Shown piece after piece: positions 28,875 to 37,940 of a stretch of DNA of 64,000 nt. Location of the stretch: NCBI RefSeq assembly GCF_049275935.1, contig NZ_CP184830.1:5270001-5334000 (forward strand). Direction: 5' to 3'. Under the pieces are notes generated by a model. That model was not told the DNA's origin. It searched no databases and saw only the letters and a program-made list of their open reading frames with translations. The translations under genes were made by a program, and so were the position numbers. The first letter of the stretch is position 1, and each line of letters opens with the position of its first letter. The stretch comes from Endozoicomonas_A sp049275935 (GTDB taxonomy: Bacteria > Pseudomonadota > Gammaproteobacteria > Pseudomonadales > Endozoicomonadaceae).

Positions 28875-29330
28875 TCACAGTTTTTTTGAAAAGAAAAGAC
28901 TGTTGGGGTCTTCGTGATAATCTCCAAAAGGTGCACAGGGCTCGAAACCAAAGCGTTCATAAAGCTCACAGGCCGGTTTGAAGTGATTCATGGAGCCTGT
29001 TTCCAGGTACACGGTCTTATATTGTCTTCGTTCTGCCTCACTGAGAATATTTTTTAAGAGGGCGGAAGCTACACCTCTTCTGAGAAAGCCAGATGAGGTT
29101 TTCATGGATTTGATTTCGCCTTCAGAGGGCGAGAGGGCTTTTAATGCACCACAACCTGCCAGGTTGCGGTTTATCCAGGCGGACCAGAAGGTTATGTCTT
29201 GCGAACGCAACCTCTCAATATCGAGGGCATGAACGCTTTCTGTCGGTGAATGACTATACATATCATCCAGGTGGTCCTGGAGCAGATGGGCAATTTCCTG
29301 ACCCTGTAGGTCGTCTAGTTTTATTTCCAT
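28875..29330 (-). CDS. GNAT-family N-acetyltransferase
   Basis: 151 residues. The acetyl-CoA binding motif A is seen as FLRRGVASALLKNILSEAERR (R/QxxGxA pattern), followed by VYLETGSMNHFKPACELYERFGFEPC, typical of YjaB/PhnO-type small acetyltransferases. The substrate cannot be predicted. It stands between the nucleotidyltransferase and a second GNAT gene, all on the minus strand with separate spacers. Confidence 0.85.
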   Translation of the reverse strand: MEIKLDDLQGQEIAHLLQDHLDDMYSHSPTESVHALDIERLRSQDITFWSAWINRNLAGCGALKALSPSEGEIKSMKTSSGFLRRGVASALLKNILSEAERRQYKTVYLETGSMNHFKPACELYERFGFEPCAPFGDYHEDPNSLFFSKKL

Positions 29331-29432
29331 AAATTATTCTTTTACTGCTGAATGGTTATTTAATCTGCAAAGCTGATGCTGTGATCCGCTGGCTGCCGGG
29401 TGAGCATCACGATCTTGACTATTTTCGGTGGC

Positions 29433-29960
29433 TCATCTTGAATGACTCCGGTTCAGGACATAATACTTTACCGTATCCATGTCCTCTTTTACTTTTTCAA
29501 GAATTTCCGAAGTGGACCGAAAACCGAGCCTTAAAAGAACCTGTTCGGACTTTATGTTCCTGGTCAGTGCCCTGGCCCGGATCTGGCTGAGTGGTAACTG
29601 TTCAAAGGCATGGTTTAGCAGTGCTTGCCCGGCTTCTGAGCAATACCCTTGCCCCCAGAAGGGTAGACCCAGCCAGTAACCTAATTTGGCCTCGGTATGA
29701 GTTGCGTTATTCAATCCGATGGCTCCGATCAGTGTACTTGATGATTTCAATTTGATGGCATAGACAAAAGCGCTGTTTGTTTCTCTCAGGCTTTCTTGAT
29801 CTTTAATCCATTTTTCTGCCAGTCCGTCCGGGTAGGGGTGGGGAATATTTTCGGTCAGCCTGGCTACCTGTTCCTCTCCAGCCAGTGTCTGTACCTGGTC
29901 AGCATCCTGCTGAGTGAAGGCTCTGAGGATTAACCGGTCTGTGGCAATTGTTTTTTCCAT
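29433..29960 (-). CDS. RimJ/RimL-type GNAT acetyltransferase
   Basis: 175 residues with the family opening TDRLILRAFTQQDA, a central LGYWLGLPFWGQGYCSEAGQALLNHAF (acetyl-CoA loop), and ARALTRNIKSEQVLLRLGF. This subgroup acetylates protein N-termini (ribosomal S5, S18, L7/L12) or small amines; the exact target is unknown. AAGAG is about 11 bases before the ATG. Confidence 0.88.
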   Translation of the reverse strand: MEKTIATDRLILRAFTQQDADQVQTLAGEEQVARLTENIPHPYPDGLAEKWIKDQESLRETNSAFVYAIKLKSSSTLIGAIGLNNATHTEAKLGYWLGLPFWGQGYCSEAGQALLNHAFEQLPLSQIRARALTRNIKSEQVLLRLGFRSTSEILEKVKEDMDTVKYYVLNRSHSR

Positions 29961-30090
29961 AATGTCAGACTCTTGTTGTTTCTTCCTGTTTGATATCCTG
30001 CCATGGATTTAAACAAAAATCCCTGTTTTGGGGCTTATTGAGATAATGTTAAAGTCACTGACATGGCTTGGCCTTTAACACTTTCATCAA

Positions 30091-30125
30091 AAGCACTCAA
30101 CAATATCGTCGATTGAAGAGTGCTT
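30091..30125 (-). terminator. Possible terminator of the 30144-31274 gene
   Basis: On the minus strand GAAGCACTC-like arms AAGCACTC/GAGTGCTT form an 8-bp stem with a 19-base loop, followed by TTTTGATG. The long loop makes it only moderately convincing. Confidence 0.35.
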
Positions 30126-30143
30126 CAGGATCACAACGGTTTT

Positions 30144-31274
30144 TTATAATAAATGACTGATTGATCTATAGGGCTCAGTACTGTAAATGAATGCTCTCTG
30201 ATCATCTGACAAGGACCTTGTTCCTTTTTTGATTTGTCCTATGAGTGATCTTGACGAGGCTGACGTTCGATCAAAGCCTTTCTCCAGTCTCTTACTGGCC
30301 AGGTTTTTTATGGCATCTATAACCGTCTTATAAAGTGGCTCCGTCATATAGTGAAGGCCTTTACCGCTATGAAAGGGGTCTTCGCCGCCACCGGCACCAC
30401 CACTGGCACCCGAGTTTTTACCATTTTTGCTACTTTTTCCATTGCGTCCATGGCTACCACCTTTCTGGCCATTTCCATTTTTCTTGCTTTTGGCGCCAGC
30501 TTTTCCGTTACTGCCTCTTGAGTTACCTTTTTTAGTTGCCTGTCGGTTTTTGCTGACAGGGGCTGTGAAGTCAGGTCCTCCCATATATAAGCCAGTGCAT
30601 GCGGGAAGACCTATATCTGAAAAGCCAACACCTGAAACGTCGCCTGTAATCAATGCGCCAAAAAGGGCAAGACCTGAATGGAAACAGCCACTGATGGTGG
30701 GTTTGAGTTGAGAGCGATCGATGATGAAACCATTTTCAATAATCACATCGCCCGGCAGTTCCAAAAGAACTTCCTCTTCATAGCCCGGAGCTGCCATTAA
30801 GGTGGGTTCTTTCCGTGTTAAGCCATCAGAATAACCATCATTGCTAGCACTGGGAGAATACATTGGATAATATTTGACTGTATGCGAGGTGGGTTCTATG
30901 TTGTCGAATGAAATAAATGACACATCTACTTCTTTGTTATTTTGACGGTCGCGGGCTATGGAGCCTCCCGAGTCAGAAACCGGAGATGGTTTCAAAACAA
31001 TCGGGAGTCTGGCATCTACAAGAGAAACCTTCCTGTTGAGCTCGCTTAATGGAAGAACAGTGATGTTGCATTTATTATCAATCCACTCGCCATAGGCTCC
31101 TCCACGACTGGAGGGTGAGTTAGCCAAATTGAAACGCTCTCCATACTCTTCACACAATGTGTCCTTTGGTAATCCATAGGTGCTCGTCGACAGAGATATC
31201 GAAACAGCCAGAAGAAAAGACGGAGTTAAAGTTTTTGAGAAAGAAGGAAATGTTTTATTCAACGAAAACCTCAC
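30144..31274 (-). CDS. Secreted protein with Lys/Gly/Asn/Ser-rich low-complexity segment
   Basis: 376 residues of unknown family. A signal peptide is predicted (FLLAVSISLSTSTYG near residues 20-35). The first 230 residues look globular with four or five cysteines. Residues about 240-295 are a basic low-complexity stretch (repeats of KNG, SKN, GGAGGG), and the last 80 form a charged C-terminal region (KTVIDAIKNLASKRLEKGF). The frame opens with GTG at 31274; a TTG at 31262 has GAGG six bases upstream, and TTCACA-16-TACTAT is a candidate promoter ending almost at the GTG. It may be an exported nucleic-acid- or surface-binding protein; function unknown. Confidence 0.65.
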   Translation of the reverse strand: MRFSLNKTFPSFSKTLTPSFLLAVSISLSTSTYGLPKDTLCEEYGERFNLANSPSSRGGAYGEWIDNKCNITVLPLSELNRKVSLVDARLPIVLKPSPVSDSGGSIARDRQNNKEVDVSFISFDNIEPTSHTVKYYPMYSPSASNDGYSDGLTRKEPTLMAAPGYEEEVLLELPGDVIIENGFIIDRSQLKPTISGCFHSGLALFGALITGDVSGVGFSDIGLPACTGLYMGGPDFTAPVSKNRQATKKGNSRGSNGKAGAKSKKNGNGQKGGSHGRNGKSSKNGKNSGASGGAGGGEDPFHSGKGLHYMTEPLYKTVIDAIKNLASKRLEKGFDRTSASSRSLIGQIKKGTRSLSDDQRAFIYSTEPYRSISHLL

Positions 31275-31360
31275 AGTTTATAGTACAGTTTTATCATTAG
31301 TTGTGAAGTATTCAAACTAGTTTAAAAAAAGAAAAACGTTTGAGTTTTTTTTGTAAGCAT

Positions 31361-31523
31361 AAGTACCTGGCCAGTTGCTTTCGCATATTCTGGCGAGTGG
31401 TTTTTTTCATCCTTCAAGGCGCAACGACGGGCGCGTAGCCATAGCTACGCAACCAGAGTTGGAACGCAGAAGGATGGAAAAAGCCGCCGTCCAGAATATG
31501 CGAAACCAACTGGTTAGGTACTT
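31361..31523. mobile_element. 163-bp MITE-like inverted-repeat element, copy 1
   Basis: It starts AAGTACCTGGCCAGTTG and ends CAACTGGTTAGGTACTT. The terminal arms (about 35 bp, including CGCATATTCTGG/CCAGAATATGCG) are inverted, and the centre has a nested palindrome GCGTAGC-CATA-GCTACGC. There is no coding capacity. Only four of 163 positions differ from the copy at 37305-37467. The flanks show T before and A after, compatible with a short TA target site. Confidence 0.8.
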
Positions 31524-31625
31524 AATGTATAGGTGTTTTTAACTGCCTTTGTGGGAGTATAAACAGATGGAAGCAGCTTAAGCGGATGTCAGTTTGACTG
31601 CTTCACACTAAAAAATACATAAACA

Positions 31626-32729
31626 CTAATGCGTGTCACTCTCATAATTTGAGCCATCTCTATTATTATATCTTGGGAGTGCACAATTACATGCTCCACT
31701 ACAATCACAGGGATCAAAGAATCTAAGTTCCGCCCAAGAGAGAATCAGGGGAGGTTGGTTGACTAAAGCATCATAATTATTAATAACAAACGACAGGGTA
31801 TAATAATTAGAGCTAACCGAAATCGCTAATACCTGAAGGTCATTGGTGAGTGATCTCTTGAGGTGGTATCGCAGGACGGTTCCGTCATCAAAGTATAATG
31901 ATACAAAATCTGTTGGTTTCAGGGTGTCATCATCTTCACTCTCGTTTTCACTGTCTCGCTCTTGCACAAGAACCTCAGCAGGTCTGGCGGTATTGAATAA
32001 CCCGGGTATTATAAATTCATGCGTCAGGTAGGTCTCCGAGTTTAGATATCCTGTTATCCATTTTTGTGTTTCCGGATTGCGCAGGAAAAGGTCAAATATA
32101 TGGATATCATCGTCTATAACTTCTGTGTTTGATGACGAAAGCGTTTCATAATGACTGGTCATAGTTATATGAGCCATAGAGCGACTATCGATCGTGACAT
32201 GTTCAGGCAAATGGTCTGGTGTTGCTGTTTCCAGCTCTCTCAGTTTTGCTTCCTGCTCCAGAATGTCTTGATTAATTATCTTGCTACTCAAAAAACAGGG
32301 AAGACAGAAAATGCAACATAATAATTGGGCAATAGATCCTGTTTTGGTTGTTGTTTGACCTCTTAGTGTGTAACGAGTATGAAAGCTGTGTTGAAGGTCA
32401 TGGCTGCCATTTCCTAATAAGCCATGAAAAAAATCGGGCACATTAATGGTCGGATCATGCGGGTAAAATTCTATATTGGTGTCAGAGAGCAGATCGTAAA
32501 TAACAAAATGATCTCCGGAAATACCACTCAAATAGTTAGTGAGGGCATCCCAATAGCCTTCTCTTGTGGCTTCGCTATGACCGGAGTGAGTGGATGATGT
32601 GACTTTACCATTGAGTACAAGTTGACCCAGATGCTCCAACTTCCATCTAAAGTGCAAGTCTTCTGCATTTGAATAAGACGATAGCAAGTAGAGAAAGAAT
32701 AAAATTATTACACTGACGTTTGTTTTCAT
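31626..32729 (-). CDS. Secreted CxCxGACNC-family protein, paralogue 1
   Basis: 367 residues; family not recognised. The signal peptide is VIILFFLYLLSSYSNA, then DLHFRWKLEHLGQLVLNG opens the mature protein. Shared landmarks of the four paralogues are SFHTRYTLRGQ, a Cys-rich hydrophobic patch (LLCCIFCLPCF near 138), LPEHVTIDSRS, HIFDLFLRNPETQKW, a two-strand segment EFIIPGLFNTARPAEVLVQE, and the C-terminal CDCSGACNC. An acidic insert (SENESEDDDT) follows VQE. The leader ACAGGTAGTTAACAATG is shared by the family. Probably exported and disulfide-stabilised or metal-binding. Confidence 0.8.
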   Translation of the reverse strand: MKTNVSVIILFFLYLLSSYSNAEDLHFRWKLEHLGQLVLNGKVTSSTHSGHSEATREGYWDALTNYLSGISGDHFVIYDLLSDTNIEFYPHDPTINVPDFFHGLLGNGSHDLQHSFHTRYTLRGQTTTKTGSIAQLLCCIFCLPCFLSSKIINQDILEQEAKLRELETATPDHLPEHVTIDSRSMAHITMTSHYETLSSSNTEVIDDDIHIFDLFLRNPETQKWITGYLNSETYLTHEFIIPGLFNTARPAEVLVQERDSENESEDDDTLKPTDFVSLYFDDGTVLRYHLKRSLTNDLQVLAISVSSNYYTLSFVINNYDALVNQPPLILSWAELRFFDPCDCSGACNCALPRYNNRDGSNYESDTH

Positions 32730-32810
32730 TGTTAACTACCTGTTGCTCAGAGGTAAAACGATTATGCTTGAGAAATGTGAACGGGTGGAAATAGCTTAAC
32801 CTGATGTTCA

Positions 32811-33992
32811 TTACATTTTCGTATTGAGTTTGCCATCCATATCTTGCGATTCCTGGGTGCCCAGCGGCACTATCACTTCTGCATGATTGAGCATGTCCTG
32901 GCCATTATCACCTATGGTTTCACGCTGATAATTTGAATTATGGGTATCATTATTTCTTGAAGTTGCACAATTACATGCCCCATGATGATGACAGGCTTGT
33001 TGTAATGGTAACTGTATTGGTAGCTCGGTGTAATGTGGCGGAGGCTGGTTTGCTATAACATCATAATTATCAATAACGAGTGTCAGAGTGTAACCAGCAG
33101 AACTAATAACAATTGCCAGTACCTCAATTTGATTGTTGGATAACCTGTTAAGGTGATATTGCACTCTAGTACCGGTCAGAAAGTTTAATGATAAAAAATG
33201 TGACGCTTGCAAGTTTTCACTGCCTTGCTCTTGCACGAGAACTGTAGCTGGTATAGCAGTTCGGATTAATCCGGGAATTATCAATTCCAATACATGGTTG
33301 GTCGTTGAATCCAGATGCCCTATAATCCATCGTTGAGTTTCCGGAGTATTCAGGAAAAGGTCAAATATACGGGTGTTATCATTTATGGCTTCTGTGTTTG
33401 ACGATAAAAACGGTTGATAATTATTGGTCACAGCTGTATGAGATAGAGAGCGGCTATCAATAGTTACATGCTCTGGCAAATGTTCTGGTGTGGCTGCTTC
33501 CAGCGATCTTACTTTTTCGTCCAACAAGTCGTGATAATCCCCATTGCCAGCCACAAACCAACAAGGACAGAATAAACAGCATATAAGTTCAGTAATCATG
33601 GATTTCCTGGTTTCAATTTGACCTCTTAGTGTGTAACGAGTGTGGAAGCTATGTTGAAGGTTATGAAGGCCATTTCCTAGCAACTCATAAAAAAAAACGG
33701 GTACATTATTTCCAGCGTTCTGCTGATTAAACTCTATATTGATCGAAGAAAGCAGTTCATAAATGAGAATGTAATCCCCGGATAGATCACTAAAACCTTT
33801 GGTGGGATCATCCCAGTAACATTCTCTTGTAGGCCCGCTATGACTAGAATGAGTGGATGATGTGGCTGTGCCGTTGAGTACTAATCTACCCAAATGCTCC
33901 AACTTCCATTTAAAGTGCAAGGCATCTGAGTTTGAATAAGATGATAACAAGATAAGACAGAATAAAATCATTAATTTGGCGCTTTCTTTCAC
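32811..33992 (-). CDS. Secreted CxCxGACNC-family protein, paralogue 2 (GTG start)
   Basis: 393 residues from a GTG at 33992. That codon stands where the other paralogues have ATG, behind the same ACAGGT-TTAACA leader, so the longer in-frame opening at 34064 is unlikely to be used. The signal peptide is MILFCLILLSSYSNS; the mature protein starts ALHFKWKLEHLGRLVLNG. The Cys patch is LICCLFCPCWF and the tail motif is CHHHGACNCATSR, with three histidines inside the Cys cluster suggesting metal binding. A C-terminal extension of about 40 residues rich in acidic and amide residues is absent from paralogue 1. Confidence 0.78.
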   Translation of the reverse strand: MKESAKLMILFCLILLSSYSNSDALHFKWKLEHLGRLVLNGTATSSTHSSHSGPTRECYWDDPTKGFSDLSGDYILIYELLSSINIEFNQQNAGNNVPVFFYELLGNGLHNLQHSFHTRYTLRGQIETRKSMITELICCLFCPCWFVAGNGDYHDLLDEKVRSLEAATPEHLPEHVTIDSRSLSHTAVTNNYQPFLSSNTEAINDNTRIFDLFLNTPETQRWIIGHLDSTTNHVLELIIPGLIRTAIPATVLVQEQGSENLQASHFLSLNFLTGTRVQYHLNRLSNNQIEVLAIVISSAGYTLTLVIDNYDVIANQPPPHYTELPIQLPLQQACHHHGACNCATSRNNDTHNSNYQRETIGDNGQDMLNHAEVIVPLGTQESQDMDGKLNTKM

Positions 33993-34269
33993 TGTTAAAT
34001 ACCTGTTTTTACACTCATATCGAATTTTAGAAATCAGAGGTGAAAGGTAGCACAAAACTTTCATATAACAATTTCATGAAGCTTGTAATAACTATTAGAC
34101 GTCCTTGTACAACTCTAAAAAAACGTATAGAGTTTTTTGTCAACCTGATATGTGGGTGTTTTTACCTGTCTTCGTGAATGTAGTCGGCTTCGGGTAATCC
34201 TATTCTCGACCGCTTCAAGATGATAAAGCCTGAGAAATATACAGGAGAATAAGTAGTTTAATCTGATGT

Positions 34270-35421
34270 TCACTTCAACTGCTCCAGACCTGAAATTACA
34301 TGACCAATAATGCTGTCACTCTGATAATCTGAGTCTTCTGTGCCCTGTGATTCATCTGTATCATTTTTTCTTTGGTTGGAACAATTACATGCTCCTCGGC
34401 AATGACAGGTGTTTACTGGTGCTACTTCTGCCTGGTTAGAATACGCAGGAGGCTGGTTGGCTGAAATATCATAGTTATCAATAGCGAATGTCAGGGTGTA
34501 AAGATGAGAGCTAACTACAATTGCTAATACCTGTATATCATTATTGGATAATTTCTTAATGTGGTATTGCACTCTGGCTTCGTTAGGAAAATATATTGAT
34601 ACAAAATGTGAGGGTTGCAGGCTTACATTGTTATCTTCACTGGTTTGATGCTGCACAAAAATCATAGCGGGTAAAGCTGTATTGAATAGCCCGGGTATTA
34701 TCAGTTGTAACATCATTCCGTTTTTAAGATTTAGATGCGCTATTATCCATTTTTGTGTTTCCGGATTATTCAGGAAGAGATCAAATATATGGGTATCATC
34801 GTCTATAGCTTCTGTATTTGACAATAAAAACGTATGACGATCATTTGACACAGCTGTTTCAGATAATATTGAGCGGCTATGGATAGTTACATGATCTGGC
34901 AAATGGTTTGGTGTTGCTGCTTTCAACTCCTTCACTCTTTCTTGCTGAATTTGCGAATCTTGAGAAACCAGCTCAGCAGGCATGAAGCAGGGAGTGCAGA
35001 AAGTGGAATATAACAGTTCAGCAATTGAAGATGTCGTCTTTGGCGATTGACTTCTAAGTGTATAACAAGTCAGGGAGCTATGTTTAAGGCTATTGAAGCC
35101 ATCTCCTAACAAACTGTAAAAGAACATTGGTATAATATTACAAGATTGAGTCTGATTGAATTCTATAGAGGTAACAGTAGTTACTTCATAGATGCAAAAA
35201 TCATACCCTGAGCAATCAGTCTTCGATTGAGTAAGGTCTTCATAATTACATTCTGTTAAATCTTCTCTATGACCACAATGATGGGATGATGTGGCTGTAC
35301 CACTTATCAGCAACCTGTCGTTCAGCTCCAGATTCCAGTTAAAGTGTAAGTCTTTTGAGTTGGAATAAAATGATAGCGAGTAGAGAAAGAATACAATAAT
35401 TAATCTGACGTCTATATTCAT
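34270..35421 (-). CDS. Secreted CxCxGACNC-family protein, paralogue 3
   Basis: 383 residues. The signal peptide is LIIVFFLYSLSFYSNS, then DLHFNWNLELNDRLLISG. It has extra cysteines in the first third (HCGHREDLTECN, DCSGYDFC), unlike its neighbours. It keeps the Cys patch (LYSTFCTPCF), LPDHVTIHSRS, HIFDLFLNNPETQKW, LIIPGLFNTALPA and the tail motif CHCRGACNCSNQR. The leader is AATAGGTAGTTAGTAATG. No catalytic signature can be seen. Confidence 0.8.
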   Translation of the reverse strand: MNIDVRLIIVFFLYSLSFYSNSKDLHFNWNLELNDRLLISGTATSSHHCGHREDLTECNYEDLTQSKTDCSGYDFCIYEVTTVTSIEFNQTQSCNIIPMFFYSLLGDGFNSLKHSSLTCYTLRSQSPKTTSSIAELLYSTFCTPCFMPAELVSQDSQIQQERVKELKAATPNHLPDHVTIHSRSILSETAVSNDRHTFLLSNTEAIDDDTHIFDLFLNNPETQKWIIAHLNLKNGMMLQLIIPGLFNTALPAMIFVQHQTSEDNNVSLQPSHFVSIYFPNEARVQYHIKKLSNNDIQVLAIVVSSHLYTLTFAIDNYDISANQPPAYSNQAEVAPVNTCHCRGACNCSNQRKNDTDESQGTEDSDYQSDSIIGHVISGLEQLK

Positions 35422-35839
35422 TACTAACTACCTATTTTTTACGAATATCAATTTCCAGACATTTGAAGCTTAGAATAGCTTAAACATTTGATATAACTTT
35501 TTTTATGAGTTCTTCTAGCGACCAATAGACGTCTTTGTATAAATGTAAATCTTCGGCGAGCTGCTAGTGGCGATCAGGTAGAAACTGACGTATTGTCTTG
35601 AGCGACAGCCTGGTATAAATAAGGGCGAGTATTCACTGATGTGGGGCAGTTTTGAAGCGAATTGACACAAAGATGGCACGATTCGACAAAAGCATCATAA
35701 CAGAGTCACTGCTGGGACTCTGTTGCTGTTAATTTCGCTCAGTTGGCCAGGTCATTTTACCATCTGAATGACTCTCAGGGGGCTGGGAAGCAGATTGTTG
35801 CCAACGTCCACTGCCCAACGGAGACGCTCATTTTCAGCC
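35422..35839. other. Spacer with a hairpin between paralogues 3 and 4
   Basis: No gene is visible. An ATAGACGTC-TTGTA block near 35527 also occurs near 34093 upstream of paralogue 2, marking a duplicated promoter region. AACAGAGTC at 35699-35707 pairs with GACTCTGTT at 35716-35724 as a 9-bp stem, a possible terminator for paralogue 4 without a clear T run. Confidence 0.4.
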
Positions 35840-36991
35840 TCACAGACGAGTATGAGGAAAAAATATACGAGGATTCATAATGTTAATTCTATGAATCCGA
35901 TTATCTGAATTATCAGTATCATTTGCCCTTGAATGGTCACAATTACATGCGCCGTTACAGTTACAGGTTTTTGGTAATGCCGCATAATGTGGGGGAGGTT
36001 GGTTAGCTGTAATATCATAATTATTAACTACGAGTGTGAGGGTATACCCCTCAGCGCTTACCACAATTGCTAGTACCTCAATCTCTATGTCGGAGACTCG
36101 ATTAAGGTGATATTGTACTTTAATTCCATTGGTAAAATCTAATGATAAAAAATGTGATGGTTGCAGGCTTTCATCATTAGTTTCCCCGTTATTCTCTTGC
36201 ACAAGAATTGCAGCAGGTGCTGCTGTATTGAATAACTCAGGTATTATCAGTTCTAACCTCTGGTTGGTTTTTGGGTTTAGATTCTCTATTAGCCAATGCT
36301 GTGTTTCCGGAGTATTCAGGAAAAGATCAAATATATGAGTCTTAGCGTCTGTAGCTTCTGTGCTTGATGATGAAAGCATCTTATGATGACTGTCCACAGC
36401 CCCATGATATAAAGCGCATTTATGAATAGTGATATGCTCTGGAAAATCGGCTGCTATTGCTGCTTCCAATGCTTTGATTCTGGCTAGCTCATTGTCAGAT
36501 CCATGTGAGACTTTGGCTGAGCATTTCTTGAATCCCAGATAAAAAGGATGACAGAGCACGCAACAAAAGAGTTCAGCAAGGTTACTTGCTTTTGTTGTGT
36601 GACCTCTTAGTGTGTATTGAGTATTGAAACTATGGTCAAGACGATCATTGCCATTGCCTAATAAAGTATTAAAAAGCTTTGGCACAGTATAACCTGGATT
36701 ATTTTGATCAAAATTCACAGTAGTAAAAGAGACTACGTCATAATAAATGGCAAAACTGTCCCCTGAACAAGAAACAGAAGGTGGAGTGGAAATATCCAGC
36801 TCTGATGGGTGATCATTCCAACCTGTTAAAGAATTGCTATGACTTACCTGGTTGGTTGTTACTGTTTTACCACTTAGTAGCAAATTATTATGGTGTTCCA
36901 GCTTCCAATTGAGGTGTAAATCTTTTGAATGCGAATAAAATGGTAGCAATAATAGTAGAAAAAAAATAATTGATCTGACGTGCATTTTCAT
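35840..36991 (-). CDS. Secreted CxCxGACNC-family protein, paralogue 4
   Basis: 383 residues from the ATG at 36991; an upstream TTG in frame at 36997 lies in the conserved leader ACAGGTGATTGACAATG and is not needed. The signal peptide is SIIFFLLLLLPFYSHS; the mature start is DLHLNWKLEHHNNLLLSG. The Cys patch (LFCCVLCHPFYLGFKKC), FPEHITIHKCALYH, HIFDLFLNTPETQHW, LELIIPELFNTAAPAAILVQE and tail CNCNGACNCDHSR are all kept. It is the first gene of the array in transcription order, next to a decayed fifth copy. Confidence 0.8.
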   Translation of the reverse strand: MKMHVRSIIFFLLLLLPFYSHSKDLHLNWKLEHHNNLLLSGKTVTTNQVSHSNSLTGWNDHPSELDISTPPSVSCSGDSFAIYYDVVSFTTVNFDQNNPGYTVPKLFNTLLGNGNDRLDHSFNTQYTLRGHTTKASNLAELFCCVLCHPFYLGFKKCSAKVSHGSDNELARIKALEAAIAADFPEHITIHKCALYHGAVDSHHKMLSSSSTEATDAKTHIFDLFLNTPETQHWLIENLNPKTNQRLELIIPELFNTAAPAAILVQENNGETNDESLQPSHFLSLDFTNGIKVQYHLNRVSDIEIEVLAIVVSAEGYTLTLVVNNYDITANQPPPHYAALPKTCNCNGACNCDHSRANDTDNSDNRIHRINIMNPRIFFPHTRL

Positions 36992-37069
36992 TGTCAATCA
37001 CCTGTTTTTCATTAAAATCAACTTGCCGATGTAGGCAATTAAGGATAGCTCAAGTCATTGGTGAGATAT

Positions 37070-37260
37070 TTTTTGAGGATTTTAATAATGGGTAAACATA
37101 CAGGTATGTTTGAAAAACTTTGTGCCGGATTATAATGTTTTGGTTGCATGGTTTCGTTAACGATTTCAGTATTTTGTACTTTTATATGAATAAAGGCAGG
37201 TAGAGTTGTACTTAATAATTCAGGTATTATTAATTCTAAAGTCAGGGTATGGTTTGTTTA
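37070..37260 (-). pseudogene. Decayed fifth paralogue of the CxCxGACNC family
   Basis: Minus-strand translation gives TNHTLTLELIIPELLST and TLPAFIHIKVQN, aligning with TNQRLELIIPELFNTAAPAAILVQE of paralogue 4, followed by MQPKHYNPAQSFSN against LQPSHFLSLDF. Stops flank it and no start is near, so only an inner fragment remains, immediately beside the second MITE copy. Confidence 0.7.
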
Positions 37261-37304
37261 GCGTTCGGTTTGTACATGACTGGGTGGAATTGATAAATTG
37301 TAAT

Positions 37305-37467
37305 AAGTACCTGGCCAGTTGGTTTCGCATATTCTGGCGAGTGGATTTTTTCATCCTTCAAGGCGCAACGACGGGCGCGTAGCCATAGCTACGCAACCAG
37401 AGTTGTAACGTAGAAGGATGGAAAAAGCCGCCGTCCAGAATATGCGAAACCAACTGGTTAGGTACTT
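37305..37467. mobile_element. 163-bp MITE-like inverted-repeat element, copy 2
   Basis: Same length and orientation as the copy at 31361-31523, with four substitutions. The pair are direct repeats bracketing all four intact paralogues and the fifth remnant (about 5.8 kb). Just outside, GGTTGAGTACTTA at 37503-37515 matches the end of the related 207-bp element, suggesting an earlier insertion. GGCCAGGTACTT at 39585-39596 equals a 12-bp end of this element. Confidence 0.8.
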
Positions 37468-37535
37468 AACAGGAATTCAGCTGTTAAACAACAGTCAGAC
37501 CGGTTGAGTACTTATGGGTCTGACGGAGGTGAGTG

Positions 37536-37940
37536 ATGATAAGAGTCAGCAGAATTAACCATGTGGGCATTCGGGTAAGCGATTTGCAGACGACCAGGAG
37601 CTTTTATCAGCAGCTCGGTTTCCAGTTTCTGGCAGGGCCTGTGGGGCCAGAGCCGGTTGCCATTATGGAGCACCCCTGTGGCGTCAACCTGAACTTCATC
37701 CTGAACGCAACGGTTCAGCCGCAAGAGAATATCCTGATGGATATTGACCAAAAGCACCCGGGCTATACCCATATGGCGCTTGAAGTGGATGATATCCATG
37801 AGGTTCAGAAGCAGCTGCAGGCGTTTGGAATCACTATCACAGAAGGTCCTGTTACTACAAACAATGGCTCAATACTGCTTTTTATCCGTGATCCTGATAG
37901 CAATGTAATTGAGTTCCATCAGCCAGCGGGTAAAGGATGA
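37536..37940 (+). CDS. VOC-superfamily (glyoxalase/bleomycin-resistance type) protein
   Basis: 134 residues forming one beta-alpha-beta-beta-beta pair. Metal-ligand positions are visible: NHVGI, THMALEV and the terminal PDSNVIEFHQ. Lyase, dioxygenase and resistance members share the fold, so the reaction cannot be assigned. The start is decided by GGAGG six bases before the ATG at 37536; a GTG directly upstream is less well spaced. It is a lone gene just outside MITE copy 2. Confidence 0.88.
   Translation: MIRVSRINHVGIRVSDLQTTRSFYQQLGFQFLAGPVGPEPVAIMEHPCGVNLNFILNATVQPQENILMDIDQKHPGYTHMALEVDDIHEVQKQLQAFGITITEGPVTTNNGSILLFIRDPDSNVIEFHQPAGKG

Noticed and set aside
28637..28981. Plus-strand frame of 114 codons over the nucleotidyltransferase/GNAT spacer
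   Set aside because: It mostly overlaps two well-supported minus-strand genes and the remaining part has no coding character.
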